NCBI GenBank assembly: GCA_949358305.1
Contig: OX442319.1
Span: 5,580,001 to 5,644,000, forward strand
Length of the DNA stretch: 64,000 nucleotides
Source: Strigamia acuminata
Lineage: Eukaryota; Arthropoda; Chilopoda; Geophilomorpha; Linotaeniidae
Direction of reading: 5' to 3'
In this document: positions 20,772 through 31,023 of the stretch, in pieces
How positions within the stretch are numbered: the first letter of the stretch is position 1
Layout of the letters: the number at the start of each line of letters is the position of its first letter
Notes under the pieces: model-generated
What the model was told of the DNA's origin: nothing
Seen by the model: the letters and a program-made list of their open reading frames with translations, nothing else
The model's database searches: none
Made by a program: the position numbers and the translations under genes

Positions 20772-23700
20772 ATGTCTGATCATCATAAGAAACAAGTACA
20801 AAGACCAACCATGGAAGTTCAACAATCATCATTGCGATTGAAAAGATATAGTTTGCCACCACATTTGGGATTGTTACACCACACAGAAGATATGTCGTCT
20901 CCGATTGCCATTAAGAACACAGATGACAGAAAACATTCCAAGATTGTTCAACGGGATCAAGAAAATTTTTTCCAAGATTTTACAATCAAGATGGCTGACC
21001 ACCAACTACAAGCCAGCCAGAGTAGAAGTGGTACATTAACAATCCATAAGACACGGCAATCAAGAGATAAAAATGAAATGCGTCATTCTTCTTCACCACA
21101 GAACTATCAAAGAAGATGCGATCAACGAGATCAGGATATACCAAAATACGACATTCGATATGATAACCGAAATGATTCGGGACTTGATAGTCGAAGCGAA
21201 GTTAATCAAAGAAAAGAAGAACATGGTCCTTCTACGTCACGAGAACGTTCGCTCAAAGACGATTTCCGCCAATACGAGGACTTCCAGTCGCGAAATGAGT
21301 CGCACTACCGTGACAAAGAGTGTCAACAAGAGGACTCACATTCGCGAAACGAGTCGCGTTATTGTTGCGAATCACGTCAACGCGAAAATTCAGATCCGCG
21401 AAATGAGTCGCATTATCATGACGAAATTTGCCACAGAAGTGAATCACGTTTTAAGAACAACTCACGTCCAAACGAGGACTCAAATCAGCGAAATGAGTCG
21501 CGTTATCAGGACGAAGCCCGCCAGAAAAGTGAATCACATTTCAAAGACAAAGCGTGTCAGCAAAACGAGTATGGTTACTCTTATCGAAATGAGTCGTATA
21601 ACTTTGGTTCACCAGCAAACGCAATAAAAGAACAAGAATTCGTCTTGAAACAAACGGATGAAAGTCTAGCAAAATCTCCCTCGAGTTCCCAGGAATCAGT
21701 GGATTTAACAATGCAAACAGTGCAATCACCAAAACAATGCGTACCACGTGCCACATGTCAAAAGTGTTTATTGCTAAATCGCGCAAGATTCTCACCCAGT
21801 TGCAGGACCGACTTGACACAGTTGAAAAGAATAATTTCGCCAACACGTCTCAAGCTGCGAGAAGTACAAGACCGGATGCTAGACATTACGCATGAAGCAT
21901 GTTATTGCCACATAAATGAACCAATGTCCCACGAGGAATATGCTGCATGGATAGCTGCGGCGAATGATCGAGATCAGCGGAGGGAATGTTACAGATTAGA
22001 AGAGCAAAAACTACAGGAACAATTACTTGTGGAAGAGCGCAAGGAACGTGAAACCAAATTGGACAATAAACTCGCGCAAATAAGAATGGAGCTTGAAATA
22101 CGCGAAACACAAAATAAATTCGAAGCCAACAAAGTACAATCACGAAGACATTACGTATCGCGCACCACATCTCCAGTACGTTCATTATCTGAAAATGTAA
22201 AATCCATTCCACGAAGCAAAAGCGATCTCACGAAATTGTTGTTCGAAGAACCAATCAAAATAACCGAAGAAAGAGGTTGTTTAATAAAGGCGGATAAGAA
22301 GACTTCGACCAGAAAATCAGTTGACAGCACGGCATTATCAGCAGTACGCTCGCCAACCCGACTTAAATTACAAGAAGTACGTCGCCGTTTACAGACCGAA
22401 ACTAGAGACAGTCCTGCAGAGACGAAACGTCAATCCAGAGATGACCAGAAAATTTTAAGATATGGGACCAGTGCTGAGGTAACCACAAGGAAAAGACACA
22501 ACTCACCAGTGGACTTAAGGTTTTCTGAAGTTGCCAAAAAATTGTCATTGCCAGTAGCAATGGATGCAGTCAAGAAGGCATTAAAAAGGTTATCTACATC
22601 TGGTGAAGAAACAGAAACAATGTCTGAATCGAGGAAAAGCTTAATTCTAGAAATGAAAACATTTTCGATTAATTTTGCAAAAAAGACACCTTCTGAAAAA
22701 ATGGAAAAGATTGACAGCTTTAATCAAGCACTCGTCGTAGAAGGGAAGACAATGGAATCATCATTGCATGTTGAAAACGAAAATTTTCCTAAAGCATCTC
22801 CACCAGCTCAGGAAGACGCAAAGAAGTCAAAACCAGATCCACAAGAGCTGCGGTACATGGCACATTCACGGTGTCCACCAGTTAGGAATACAGCAAGTGT
22901 CATGCATCAGTCGAAAGTTGAACAGTCAATTACGGATTCAACAGGAAATGCAGTAAAGCGAGGAAATGACGATACAAAATATCGTAGAGATAATAACCAA
23001 ACCTCAACACCTGCTCAGAAGAAAATGTTATTTGATGTCATGGACAAGCAGAACCTCCAACAACCAGATGACATCAGAATGTCCACAGCAAACAGAGAAC
23101 TTGGCCAAACACAAGTTGACACATGTATGGCAGGCTGGCCAAACGAAAATGATCGTCACCATCAAAGATCAATCAATTTCGAAAATTTCAATGACCAAAA
23201 AACAGCCATAGATGGTAGACAACAAGAAGAAAAAAGTGTGCAAAGTGCAGAAGACACACGACATGCAGAAGGCACACAGGGTGTCGAAAGTGATAAAATT
23301 ACACAAAGTGCGTCCAAATCGGACAAAATGCAAGCTCACAAAAATGCGCAACCTCTACAGGATACACAAAATTCTGATGATAAGAAGAACCAAGATGATG
23401 CACAGATTGCAGAAAAAATTATCGAATCGGACACAGAAAATTTGATTTTTGAAAACTTAGAAGAAAATCCATTGCTTTTTCCAAAAAGTGTAGATTTTGA
23501 AACTGATGAACAAGTTCAACCATTTCCAAAAAAGGGGGGAAGAGTGATGGAAAAAGAGAAAAAGAATCAAAATTCATCCAGGAATCCTAGAAAATCAGAA
23601 AATAAATGTCTGGTTCGAGAAACGAAAATTGTTCGAAAACAACTTCGAAAAGTGATCAAACGACTGACAGATAATGTAATGTTACAAGATTCCACGTTTT

Positions 23701-25064
23701 CACCGAAATTATGTCGGCAGAATTCAGAGTGGCCCTCCAAATATTTCATCGTGGCTCTGAAGAACATACTGGAAAATATAACTTCTGAAGACCTACAGGA
23801 AGTAAAAATTTTGATCAAAAATTGTTATCAGCGACTGGATTTGGCAAATGAAACTCAAGACACCAAAGAAAAAGTGGAGAAGCTGCCAAAGAAAAGAATC
23901 CAAGCTAAACAGCAATTGATTCAATTAGAGGAAAGGTCTGAAGTTAAACTGGTAGAAACAATCCAAACATCTGGAGATACAAGGAGTGAACATGAAAATG
24001 AAAAACCTCTACAAACAGATGATTACAAGATGCTTTGCAGTAAACAGCATACAAATACAGGATTGAAAGGACGACCAGAAAATCAAGATTGCCAAGTATT
24101 AACATCAATTGGTCAAATTGAAAAACAAGGTCCACGACCAACAGAAAAAGAAAACAGAATTTTGGAAAAAACTTTGCAGAGAATTGACTTGAAGCAACAC
24201 AACACTCAATCAATTGAGTTACCAAAATTTGCTGCCAGCTCAATCACAACTGAAAACATTTCAAAAATTAATTTATTGGAAAAGCAACCAAATCAAATAA
24301 TCCAAGTTGATCAACACTTCATGGAGTCCAGTGAAGTTAAAACTGCAATGAAGCTTAGTTACGCAAGCTACACTGAATCAACTGACCTACAGAAACATAT
24401 TGTCAGTGCAGTTGCAATTGGAAATAAGTCCAAGATTAATTTTTCAGATACTGTTAAAAAATCTGATTGTAGCAATTCAGACAGCAGAGCTACAGTGCCC
24501 ACTACAGTTACAATTAAGAGTACATCTGAAGGAAAACAGCCAGTTGCAAGTTTTTTATTGGAGGAGTTCAGAATTCAACATGTAGATTTGCCAAACACTC
24601 AACCGGAAATCCAGAAGCAGTGGCTTGAAATTGAGAAGATTGCAGGGAATAAAATCACATTAATGGAAAGCAAAAAGCCATTGAATTTTGAAGCAACAAA
24701 CGCATCAGCTGTGCAACAACAATTAGTGGCGACAACACCAGAAATGAATGTTAAAACTCAGAATGATCGAGCTGACTCAGGCAAAGTTTTGCAAGATGCC
24801 TGTTTCAGATCATTTGAACACACAACTGAAAATCAATTGCCTGTTCGAGCCAACTGGACCGGTCACTTGAAGGAAGCTGCCGGAAGAAGCGGATGGCAGG
24901 ATTTCAGTCCTGGGAGCGGGACACCATCTGCAATTGCTGGACAGAATCAATCGGTTACGACAAGGAATGATTCAACGAAATCCCAAGACAAACTGAAGTT
25001 TTCGGTCTCCGAATCTGAAATCCCCATCAAGGACTTCGCCTCGAGGATCGATGATGAGATTTAG
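20772..25064 (+). CDS. 1,430-residue ORF of the LTR element, function unknown
   Basis: The only long frame between the LTRs. It is intact and hydrophilic, rich in Lys, Glu, Gln and Ser. Residues about 160-280 carry six or so imperfect repeats built on NESHY/NESRY and acidic-basic runs. A Ser-Pro motif of the type SPTRLKLxEV recurs at roughly residues 355, 530 and, weakly, 590. Residues about 400-455 look like a charged coiled coil. I find no YxDD box, no aspartic-protease motif in context, no HHCC zinc finger and no CCHC knuckle. It could be a highly diverged Gag-like protein, a captured host gene or a new accessory protein. The open frame over 4.3 kb argues for recent selection or a very young insertion. 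Confidence 0.8.
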   Translation: MSDHHKKQVQRPTMEVQQSSLRLKRYSLPPHLGLLHHTEDMSSPIAIKNTDDRKHSKIVQRDQENFFQDFTIKMADHQLQASQSRSGTLTIHKTRQSRDKNEMRHSSSPQNYQRRCDQRDQDIPKYDIRYDNRNDSGLDSRSEVNQRKEEHGPSTSRERSLKDDFRQYEDFQSRNESHYRDKECQQEDSHSRNESRYCCESRQRENSDPRNESHYHDEICHRSESRFKNNSRPNEDSNQRNESRYQDEARQKSESHFKDKACQQNEYGYSYRNESYNFGSPANAIKEQEFVLKQTDESLAKSPSSSQESVDLTMQTVQSPKQCVPRATCQKCLLLNRARFSPSCRTDLTQLKRIISPTRLKLREVQDRMLDITHEACYCHINEPMSHEEYAAWIAAANDRDQRRECYRLEEQKLQEQLLVEERKERETKLDNKLAQIRMELEIRETQNKFEANKVQSRRHYVSRTTSPVRSLSENVKSIPRSKSDLTKLLFEEPIKITEERGCLIKADKKTSTRKSVDSTALSAVRSPTRLKLQEVRRRLQTETRDSPAETKRQSRDDQKILRYGTSAEVTTRKRHNSPVDLRFSEVAKKLSLPVAMDAVKKALKRLSTSGEETETMSESRKSLILEMKTFSINFAKKTPSEKMEKIDSFNQALVVEGKTMESSLHVENENFPKASPPAQEDAKKSKPDPQELRYMAHSRCPPVRNTASVMHQSKVEQSITDSTGNAVKRGNDDTKYRRDNNQTSTPAQKKMLFDVMDKQNLQQPDDIRMSTANRELGQTQVDTCMAGWPNENDRHHQRSINFENFNDQKTAIDGRQQEEKSVQSAEDTRHAEGTQGVESDKITQSASKSDKMQAHKNAQPLQDTQNSDDKKNQDDAQIAEKIIESDTENLIFENLEENPLLFPKSVDFETDEQVQPFPKKGGRVMEKEKKNQNSSRNPRKSENKCLVRETKIVRKQLRKVIKRLTDNVMLQDSTFSPKLCRQNSEWPSKYFIVALKNILENITSEDLQEVKILIKNCYQRLDLANETQDTKEKVEKLPKKRIQAKQQLIQLEERSEVKLVETIQTSGDTRSEHENEKPLQTDDYKMLCSKQHTNTGLKGRPENQDCQVLTSIGQIEKQGPRPTEKENRILEKTLQRIDLKQHNTQSIELPKFAASSITTENISKINLLEKQPNQIIQVDQHFMESSEVKTAMKLSYASYTESTDLQKHIVSAVAIGNKSKINFSDTVKKSDCSNSDSRATVPTTVTIKSTSEGKQPVASFLLEEFRIQHVDLPNTQPEIQKQWLEIEKIAGNKITLMESKKPLNFEATNASAVQQQLVATTPEMNVKTQNDRADSGKVLQDACFRSFEHTTENQLPVRANWTGHLKEAAGRSGWQDFSPGSGTPSAIAGQNQSVTTRNDSTKSQDKLKFSVSESEIPIKDFASRIDDEI

Positions 25065-25086
25065 AGAAGTTAGGAACTAACTTCCT

Positions 25087-25100
25087 AAAAAGGGGGGAAG
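25087..25100 (+). promoter_or_regulatory. Polypurine tract
   Basis: AAAAAGGGGGGAAG immediately upstream of the 3' LTR, the expected plus-strand primer of reverse transcription. Confidence 0.88.
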
Positions 25101-26229
25101 TGTAGTGACCCTAGTGGTCACTAGATGAAGAACAGAAATGTGTCTGGAAATATTTTATATATTTCATATTTTTATTTGAGTTTATTTTTTATGCCTGAAC
25201 AGGAAGTCTGGCATAACTTGAAGACATGAGGGTGGTTGCCAGGGCAACCAGCCCATGAGCTTCCTGTAACAGGAAATGCTTCCTGCAGAGAATGAGAAAA
25301 AATCTTCAGTCTGAAATCAACTTTGAGAGCAACAAGTCACAAAATCTACCCTGGGAAAATACAATCCTTCAAGTGGATTTGGTGAAAGATTGCCTGAGTA
25401 TTTAGACTCCTTCTTGCAAATTGCTAAAGCAGTTTTGAGATGTTCTTGAGTATTGAGACTCATTTCTTACAATAACATAAAGTTATTGTGGGAGTTCTTG
25501 CTACTGTGTACATCCAGTAGTGGGAAATTTATCTTGCTGATTGAGCATATTCATCAGTGGGATTTTCATCTTGCCAAGCAGCCATTGTTTGGAGAGATCA
25601 TCATTCTTGCCAAGCAGCCATTGTTTGGATGAGAAATCCTCATTGGGAAATTTGTCCCAGTCAACATAAAGCGGAATTTGCCGCAACCACGGAGTCATCA
25701 AGGAAGAAGAGTCGGAATTGTGTCCGAATCTGTTGCGAGTTTTGAGAGAGAAGAAACGGAATTGTGTTCGAGTTCAAGTCACCAAGAATTCGGAAATTTG
25801 TCCGGTTTAACCAGGAATGAACATCGTGAGTAAAGAGTGAAGTTTAGACGCCGTTTTGAGGTTTGGAGCGGGCATTGAGGTCCGAGAGCGAGTATCGAGG
25901 TTCGAGAGCGAGCGTCGAGTGAAGAACGAAATTCGAGAGCGAGCGACAAGCCATCGCCGCTATTTTGTATTATTTTCGCCATTTCACCTTCAATTATTAT
26001 TACTTTTACCTTTAATTCCTATTATTTAATTGTATTTTACTATTAGTTTATTCAAGCCAAGAATAAATCTTTTTCCTTTATTTAAGAACTAATTAGTGAT
26101 TATTTCTTCTTTGATTAGTCAGTTAAGATTTTAGAGTTGAGTTTTAGTAGAATTTTGATAAGTCCCGATGCGGCACCAATGAGAAAGAAATTTCACTATT
26201 ATTTTATAGTGAAATTTGAGCTCATTACA
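25101..26229 (+). repeat. 3' long terminal repeat
   Basis: Same length as the 5' copy, at a constant offset of 5,721 bases, with no difference noticed on reading. AATAAA is at 26062-26067. Confidence 0.97.
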
Positions 26230-26233
26230 AGCT

Positions 26234-27470
26234 GCGCGTTCTGGTATTGTTCTTTTTAAGCATCCCTTAACGTGGGGGAAGAGAAATTCCTAACAGGTAG
26301 CGTCACTTTTGCTTCCTCATTTCCCCAAACGAGCAAAAATTAACCCAAAATACATTTGTTTTCAAAGGAACGCAAAAAAAATCGTCAAAAACGACAATTT
26401 TTGTATTTTTTGAAAAAATAATTTTTATTTTTCGATGTTTTTCTCGATTTATTCGATTTTTTCTGCGAAAATCGGAAGGTTGACGACCAAACGAGAGTAA
26501 AGGGGCCTCGAGGCAAGCTTAGGAAACTCGCGGACCCACGGCACGCGCCCTAATTGACCTTGAACGCCCCCTAGAGATAAATGTGTTAAGTTGAGCTCGC
26601 TATCGAGAGTTGATACCCGCAGGTTTGAATTTTATGCGATTTGGATTTCCAGATTTCGTTCGGACGTGTTTCCGGCGCGTAAAGTGCTCGGAGTTGGCGA
26701 AAAAAATTGCGAGACGTGCCGCGAGACGTGCCGCGAGACGTGAAATTGCACGTTGTTGCGTTAATAAGTCGAAAGTGATGAGACGCGCATCAAACAGGTA
26801 GAAATTATCCATCGCAACGTCGCTGTGGTCGCTCGTGTGTTTCGCGTGGCTGGAATGAGGCGCGAGGGGACGCGTGTCTCGCACGGGCAGGTGCGTGCGA
26901 GCCGCGTGGCCGTGGGAATCGACGGCAACTCCACTTCCCAGTACATTCCACCACTGGCCGACCACAGCTGGGGCACGCGCGCCAACGCAACTGCGATCCC
27001 CCCCCCTGCTCCCCCCGAAATCTACCTCGAATCATCCACATGTGTTTTCCGATGTTCCCAGATGCATTTTTATGTCGCGAAATCGGATTGTTGATTTATT
27101 AATTATCGGGAAGGGGATTTCATCGATTTTTAATTTTTTTTAGAAATTAAATAAAATGGAAAATTGATTGATTTGTGATTGATTTGATGAATAATTTTTT
27201 TTTTTTTTTTTTTTTTGGTGGAGAAATTGGAATGATGTCATTCGAACTCATTTTGCGAGCGGCAGCTGCTTCCTGAAAAAGCGCCTCGATTACTTTTTGT
27301 CCGTGAGCAAAACCTAAAACCGGTCACCGTGGGAAAGTGACCGGGAGCAGCTTCTCATCGCAGTAGACACGCGCGTCCCTCGAGCGCTCCTCGCGTGTGG
27401 AGACTCGTGGGCGGCGTGCGCGGGGTTCAAACGTGGTCTCGTGGCGATGAAGGGTGATGACGGAATGAGA
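26234..27470. promoter_or_regulatory. GC-rich intergenic block with CSL sites
   Basis: CpG-rich DNA with three tandem copies of the 12-bp word GCGAGACGTGCC (about 26,709-26,742) and exact CGTGGGAA words at 26911-26918 and 27328-27335. No protein-like ORF is recognised. It may be a shared Hes enhancer, by inference. Confidence 0.35.
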
Positions 27471-27937
27471 AAACTAATTATTTCGCTCTGCGGATTGAAA
27501 AAAAGGGGAAAAAGTGTGAAATCTGACGTTTATTTTATTTACTGCTGTAATTAATTTATTTCGTGTGTTTTGTCATTTATGTGTATTATTTTTTTAAATA
27601 ACTTATTCGTAAATAAATATCGTTTACACTTGTCAAATATACATATACGCTAGAAATTTAAAGAATTTTGCATTAAACGCTGCAATAAAATCGACCGGTT
27701 GTGTGGAAAGACGTTATGTTAGAATTTACTAGACTGGAGGTTTTAGTTTTGCAATTCCTTTCGGTGAAGTTTGCACAAAGTTTTTAGATTAAATATGGAT
27801 TAATTCGGTTTTAACAATTGTTATAAAATGATCTTTCCTCATTGGTAAGTATTGATGATTTAGAATGTCTTTTTAGGCATGCAAATATTGCAAATTTCTA
27901 TTTTTGTGTCATAGATGAACGATTCAGTTATAAATGT

Positions 27938-28243
27938 CAGTTCGCGCACGGTATCTTGATGCTAAATTCGTACTGCGCATCCCATTCTGCGCAGACGATT
28001 TTCTAATTCCAGTTGTTATTTAGCAGTATTAAGCCTAATATTAGGCCTAATAGTGCTAAAATAAAGTAAATAAACAACAATAAAAGTAATTTACACCGTA
28101 TTGTTGTTTATTTACTTTATTATAGCAATATTAGGCCTAATATTAGGCTTAATATTGCTAAATAACAACTGGAATTAGAAAATCGTCTGCGCAGAATGGA
28201 ATGCGCAGTACGAATTTAGCATCAAGATACCGTGCGCGAACTG
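27938..28243. mobile_element. Palindromic TIR element, copy 1
   Basis: A 306-bp near-perfect palindrome with ends CAGTTCGCGCACGGTATC and a centre near AACAACAATAAAAGTAATTT. The right end is followed by TA, as for Tc1/mariner-type MITEs. A second copy sits in a Drosha intron at 39467-39769. No ORF. Confidence 0.88.
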
Positions 28244-28249
28244 TAATTT

Positions 28250-29370
28250 GGACACAAATTCAGTTCAAATTATCCTTAAATGATTTTATGAGACTGTTAT
28301 TTGGTCATTCTAACATTGCAAAATACCAAAATTATAATAAAATCAGTAAATTTTGTTGCTATTTTCACGTTTGCATCAACTAAACCTCAATAAACATAGA
28401 AATTTTCATTGCAAGATTAGATTTTGTGCACATTGATGAAAGATTCAGTCACAAATCTAAGTTCCTATACACAAATTCAGTTTAAAATGACTTCGTGGGA
28501 CCGTTATTTGGTCATTCTAAGCCCAAATTATCATAAAATCAGTCAATTTATTTGCTACTTTCACCTGCATCAACTAAACCTCAATAAACTTTGCGTTGCA
28601 AGTGAAAACTTTCTCTTTTTTTGCTCCACGAACGATGCATAAAAAAACAAGGTTAATGGGCATTTATTGCACAAATATAGTACACAATTCGAAGTTCTCA
28701 GACATTTTATATAAATTCTCGTTTCCAGACTGTATAAAACGAATTTTAAAGAATAATTAACGAGTTTTCCTTTTTTGCGATCCTCTGGATTGGGTCTCGA
28801 GGAAACACTAACTCCGCCCTTGTCTAACCTCGCATTTTTCATCCAGTTTGCAGGTCGCTGGGAACAAAAGTGAGCCCCTGGAATTTTTAGGGGACCTTTT
28901 AAAACCGCCAACCAATCGCAATCCACGAATAAAAATATCACACAATCTTCCCCCATTGGTCAAATTCCCAAAAAAAAAAATTCCAGAGAGAAAAATAATC
29001 GAACAAATAAAGAAAAAAAACGAAATACAATACGATGGACCTTAAACAAACACCCAAATGTCCTTGCAAATAAATTTATGCAAATAAATTTAAAAAAATT
29101 AAAAAAAAAAATTGTTTGATTTAATTTACAAAATTAACACACTGCAAAAAAATGCATAAATTGCATAAATTGGTGGGAAAAAAAATTTTTTTTTTTTTCT
29201 CAGCAACAAAAACAAATAAATGTTTATTCAACTGCATTACATAATAATCCATCGCAGATTCGCAGATCGCAGCCATGTTTTATTCATTTTATTCATTTAA
29301 AACTTTATCAATTGCACTTAACCATCAACAAACAACAAAATCGATGAAAACGAGCGATGAAATGCAATGT
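28250..29370. other. Intergenic, no gene seen
   Basis: AT-rich sequence with a diverged tandem similarity between 28,255-28,390 and 28,425-28,590 (shared words ACACAAATTCAGTT and TTTGGTCATTCTAA). Confidence 0.5.
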
Positions 29371-29385
29371 TATACATGGGTTTCG

Positions 29386-29504
29386 CACGTGCACGGTTGG
29401 CCACGCGCCCGTCCACAATTCGAGGTCAGCATGCGTGGGAATTTGCATCCGTTCCCACGCCGGAGCCACGAGACCGCGCGCGCACCTGCCGCGTACACTA
29501 TAAA
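29386..29504 (+). promoter_or_regulatory. Hes gene B proximal promoter: CACGTG, CSL pair, N-box, E-box, TATA
   Basis: In order: CACGTG (29386-29391), inverted CSL sites CGTGGGAA (29434-29441) and TTCCCACG (29452-29459) 10 bp apart, N-box CACGAG (about 29467-29472), E-box CACCTGC (29483-29489) and TATAAA (29499-29504). From the second CSL site to TATA, the sequence is close to that of gene A. Confidence 0.75.
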
Positions 29505-29564
29505 TGCCACTGCGCAGCAGCGACGCGATGGCATTCCGTCACTACACTCCGTTCCGAATACATC

Positions 29565-30321
29565 ATGGCATCTTCCGACTGGGACGAAACTGCATCCACC
29601 GTCGACAGAGGCTGCAACGAAGTCAACAGGACTTCTGCCTACAGAAAAGTAATTAATTCATCATTAATTTAATTTTATTTATTTTCAATTTTTTAATTTT
29701 TAATTTTTGCAGATGGTTAAACCGATTTTGGAGAAACGTCGTCGCGCGCGTATGAACAAGAGTTTGGACGAATTAAAAGCGTATATAGTCGACGTGCGGA
29801 AAGCCGAGGTGCGTTTTTATAATTAAATTTAATTTTTATGATGCATAAATTAATTTTTTTTTAATTTTTAGATTTCGGATCCATCCAAGTTGGAAAAAGC
29901 AGACATTTTGGAACACACGGTGCATCATCTGCGGGATCTGCGCAGACAACAACAGCAACGAGCGATGGCAGTCGCGGTGACGAACGGCGCAGTCGCATCG
30001 CGGTTCGGGGCAGGGTTCACCGAGTGTGCGAACGAGGTGTCGGTTTATTTGTCGACTTTGCCCGGCTTGGACAATGGATTACGGGCGAGGTTGCTCACAC
30101 ATTTGACGACGTGCGTGCACCAAGTGGATAGAATGGCGGACTCTAAAACGAGAGGTCATCGGGTACCGTTACCTCTTTCGCCGCTCGTCGACACTCGGCA
30201 TAAAAAGTTTTTTTGTTTGGAAACTCCGTTCACGTTCTCCGCATCCGCGTCATCTCATCCGTATCCATCACACGAGAGGGATTGTCGGCGGAGTGTGTCT
30301 TCGGTTTGGCGGCCTTGGTAG
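29565..30321 (+). CDS. Hes-type bHLH-Orange repressor (gene B)
   Basis: Exons 29565-29648, 29713-29808 and 29872-30321 are all in phase 0 and give 209 residues. It has the same three-exon plan as gene A: a short acidic N-terminus ending SAYRK, a basic region VKPILEKRRRARMNKSLDEL with the Hes Pro, helix 2 (LEKADILEHTVHHLRDL), an Orange domain (FGAGFTECANEVSVYLSTLPG) and a terminal WRPW for Groucho binding. It is divergent from gene A with 14 kb between starts. The shared architecture and promoter module indicate duplication of an ancestral Notch-responsive gene. The final exon is CpG-rich relative to its introns. Confidence 0.96.
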
Positions 30322-30329
30322 TCGTTTGT

Positions 30330-31020
30330 ATATCCATTAAAGTGATTTTCTATACCAAAAATTACCCATCGTGTCTTTCATATGCAAATTGTATATTTTG
30401 CTCTAAGTTTTGTGATTTTGAAAATGTTTTAAATGTATAAATATTATTTTATATTTTTTTTTTTTGGAATAAAATTGAATTTTGATGTATTTTTAATACG
30501 TGTGTTTTTCTTTCGGGTTTTCAGCTTTAACAAATTGATAAAATTAATAAATAATAATTTTAATTTAAAAAAAAAATTAAAAAAAATTTTTTTTTTATTT
30601 TTTTTTGTTTAATGAATCGTAAATTTCAATGATTGAAAAGAATTTTATTTTTATTTTTTTTTGGGACTGGAAAAATGAGTAATCATGCAAATGAAGAGTT
30701 TCCTGCTTTTAATCGCCAGTCAAACATGATTCAAACTCGGTGCAAAAACAAATTAATTTGCAACTTGCCTTATTCACAATTTGCTCCACCAAGGACAGGC
30801 ATGAGTCAATCCATGAATAAACAAACAAAAACCTAAACGAAAATAATAAATAATACCAATAATTAAGCCCAACAACACCAAAAACCATTTAACCCGCAAA
30901 CTTTTTATTCATCGACAAATTCACGTACAAATTCAAACAACAAAATGTGTGATTGCGCAGAATTGAACTTTCCCAATCAACAAAAAAACATCAATTTTAT
31001 TTCCCAGCAATTAAAATACA
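30330..31020. other. 3' UTR and intergenic, no further gene seen
   Basis: Contains ATTAAA and AATAAA words near 30,336 and 30,468 suitable for polyadenylation of Hes gene B, then AT-rich sequence up to the guanylate kinase stop. Confidence 0.5.
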
Positions 31021-31023
31021 CAT

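Larger units (their letters stand above)
19380..26229 (+). mobile_element. LTR retrotransposon-like element, 6,850 bp, complete
   Basis: Two 1,129-bp direct repeats (19380-20508 and 25101-26229) begin TGTAGTG and end ATTACA. They are flanked by the 4-bp duplication AGCT (19376-19379 and 26230-26233). A purine tract AAAAAGGGGGGAAG (25087-25100) abuts the 3' LTR, and a possible tRNA primer site TGGGGGCCTGGGCCTGA starts 2 bp inside the 5' LTR. The interior has one 1,430-codon ORF without pol functions, so mobility would have to be supplied in trans. I saw no difference between the LTRs, which implies a recent insertion. It lies between the two Hes genes. Confidence 0.96.

Noticed and set aside
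21073-21627. Second ORF overlapping the LTR-element ORF
   Set aside because: It is the shifted frame of the NES-repeat region. Repetitive codons keep it open, with no sign of independent coding.
28570-28956. 128-codon minus-strand ORF
   Set aside because: No recognisable domain. It lies in AT-rich intergenic sequence with a diverged repeat, and no splice or poly(A) context supports it.
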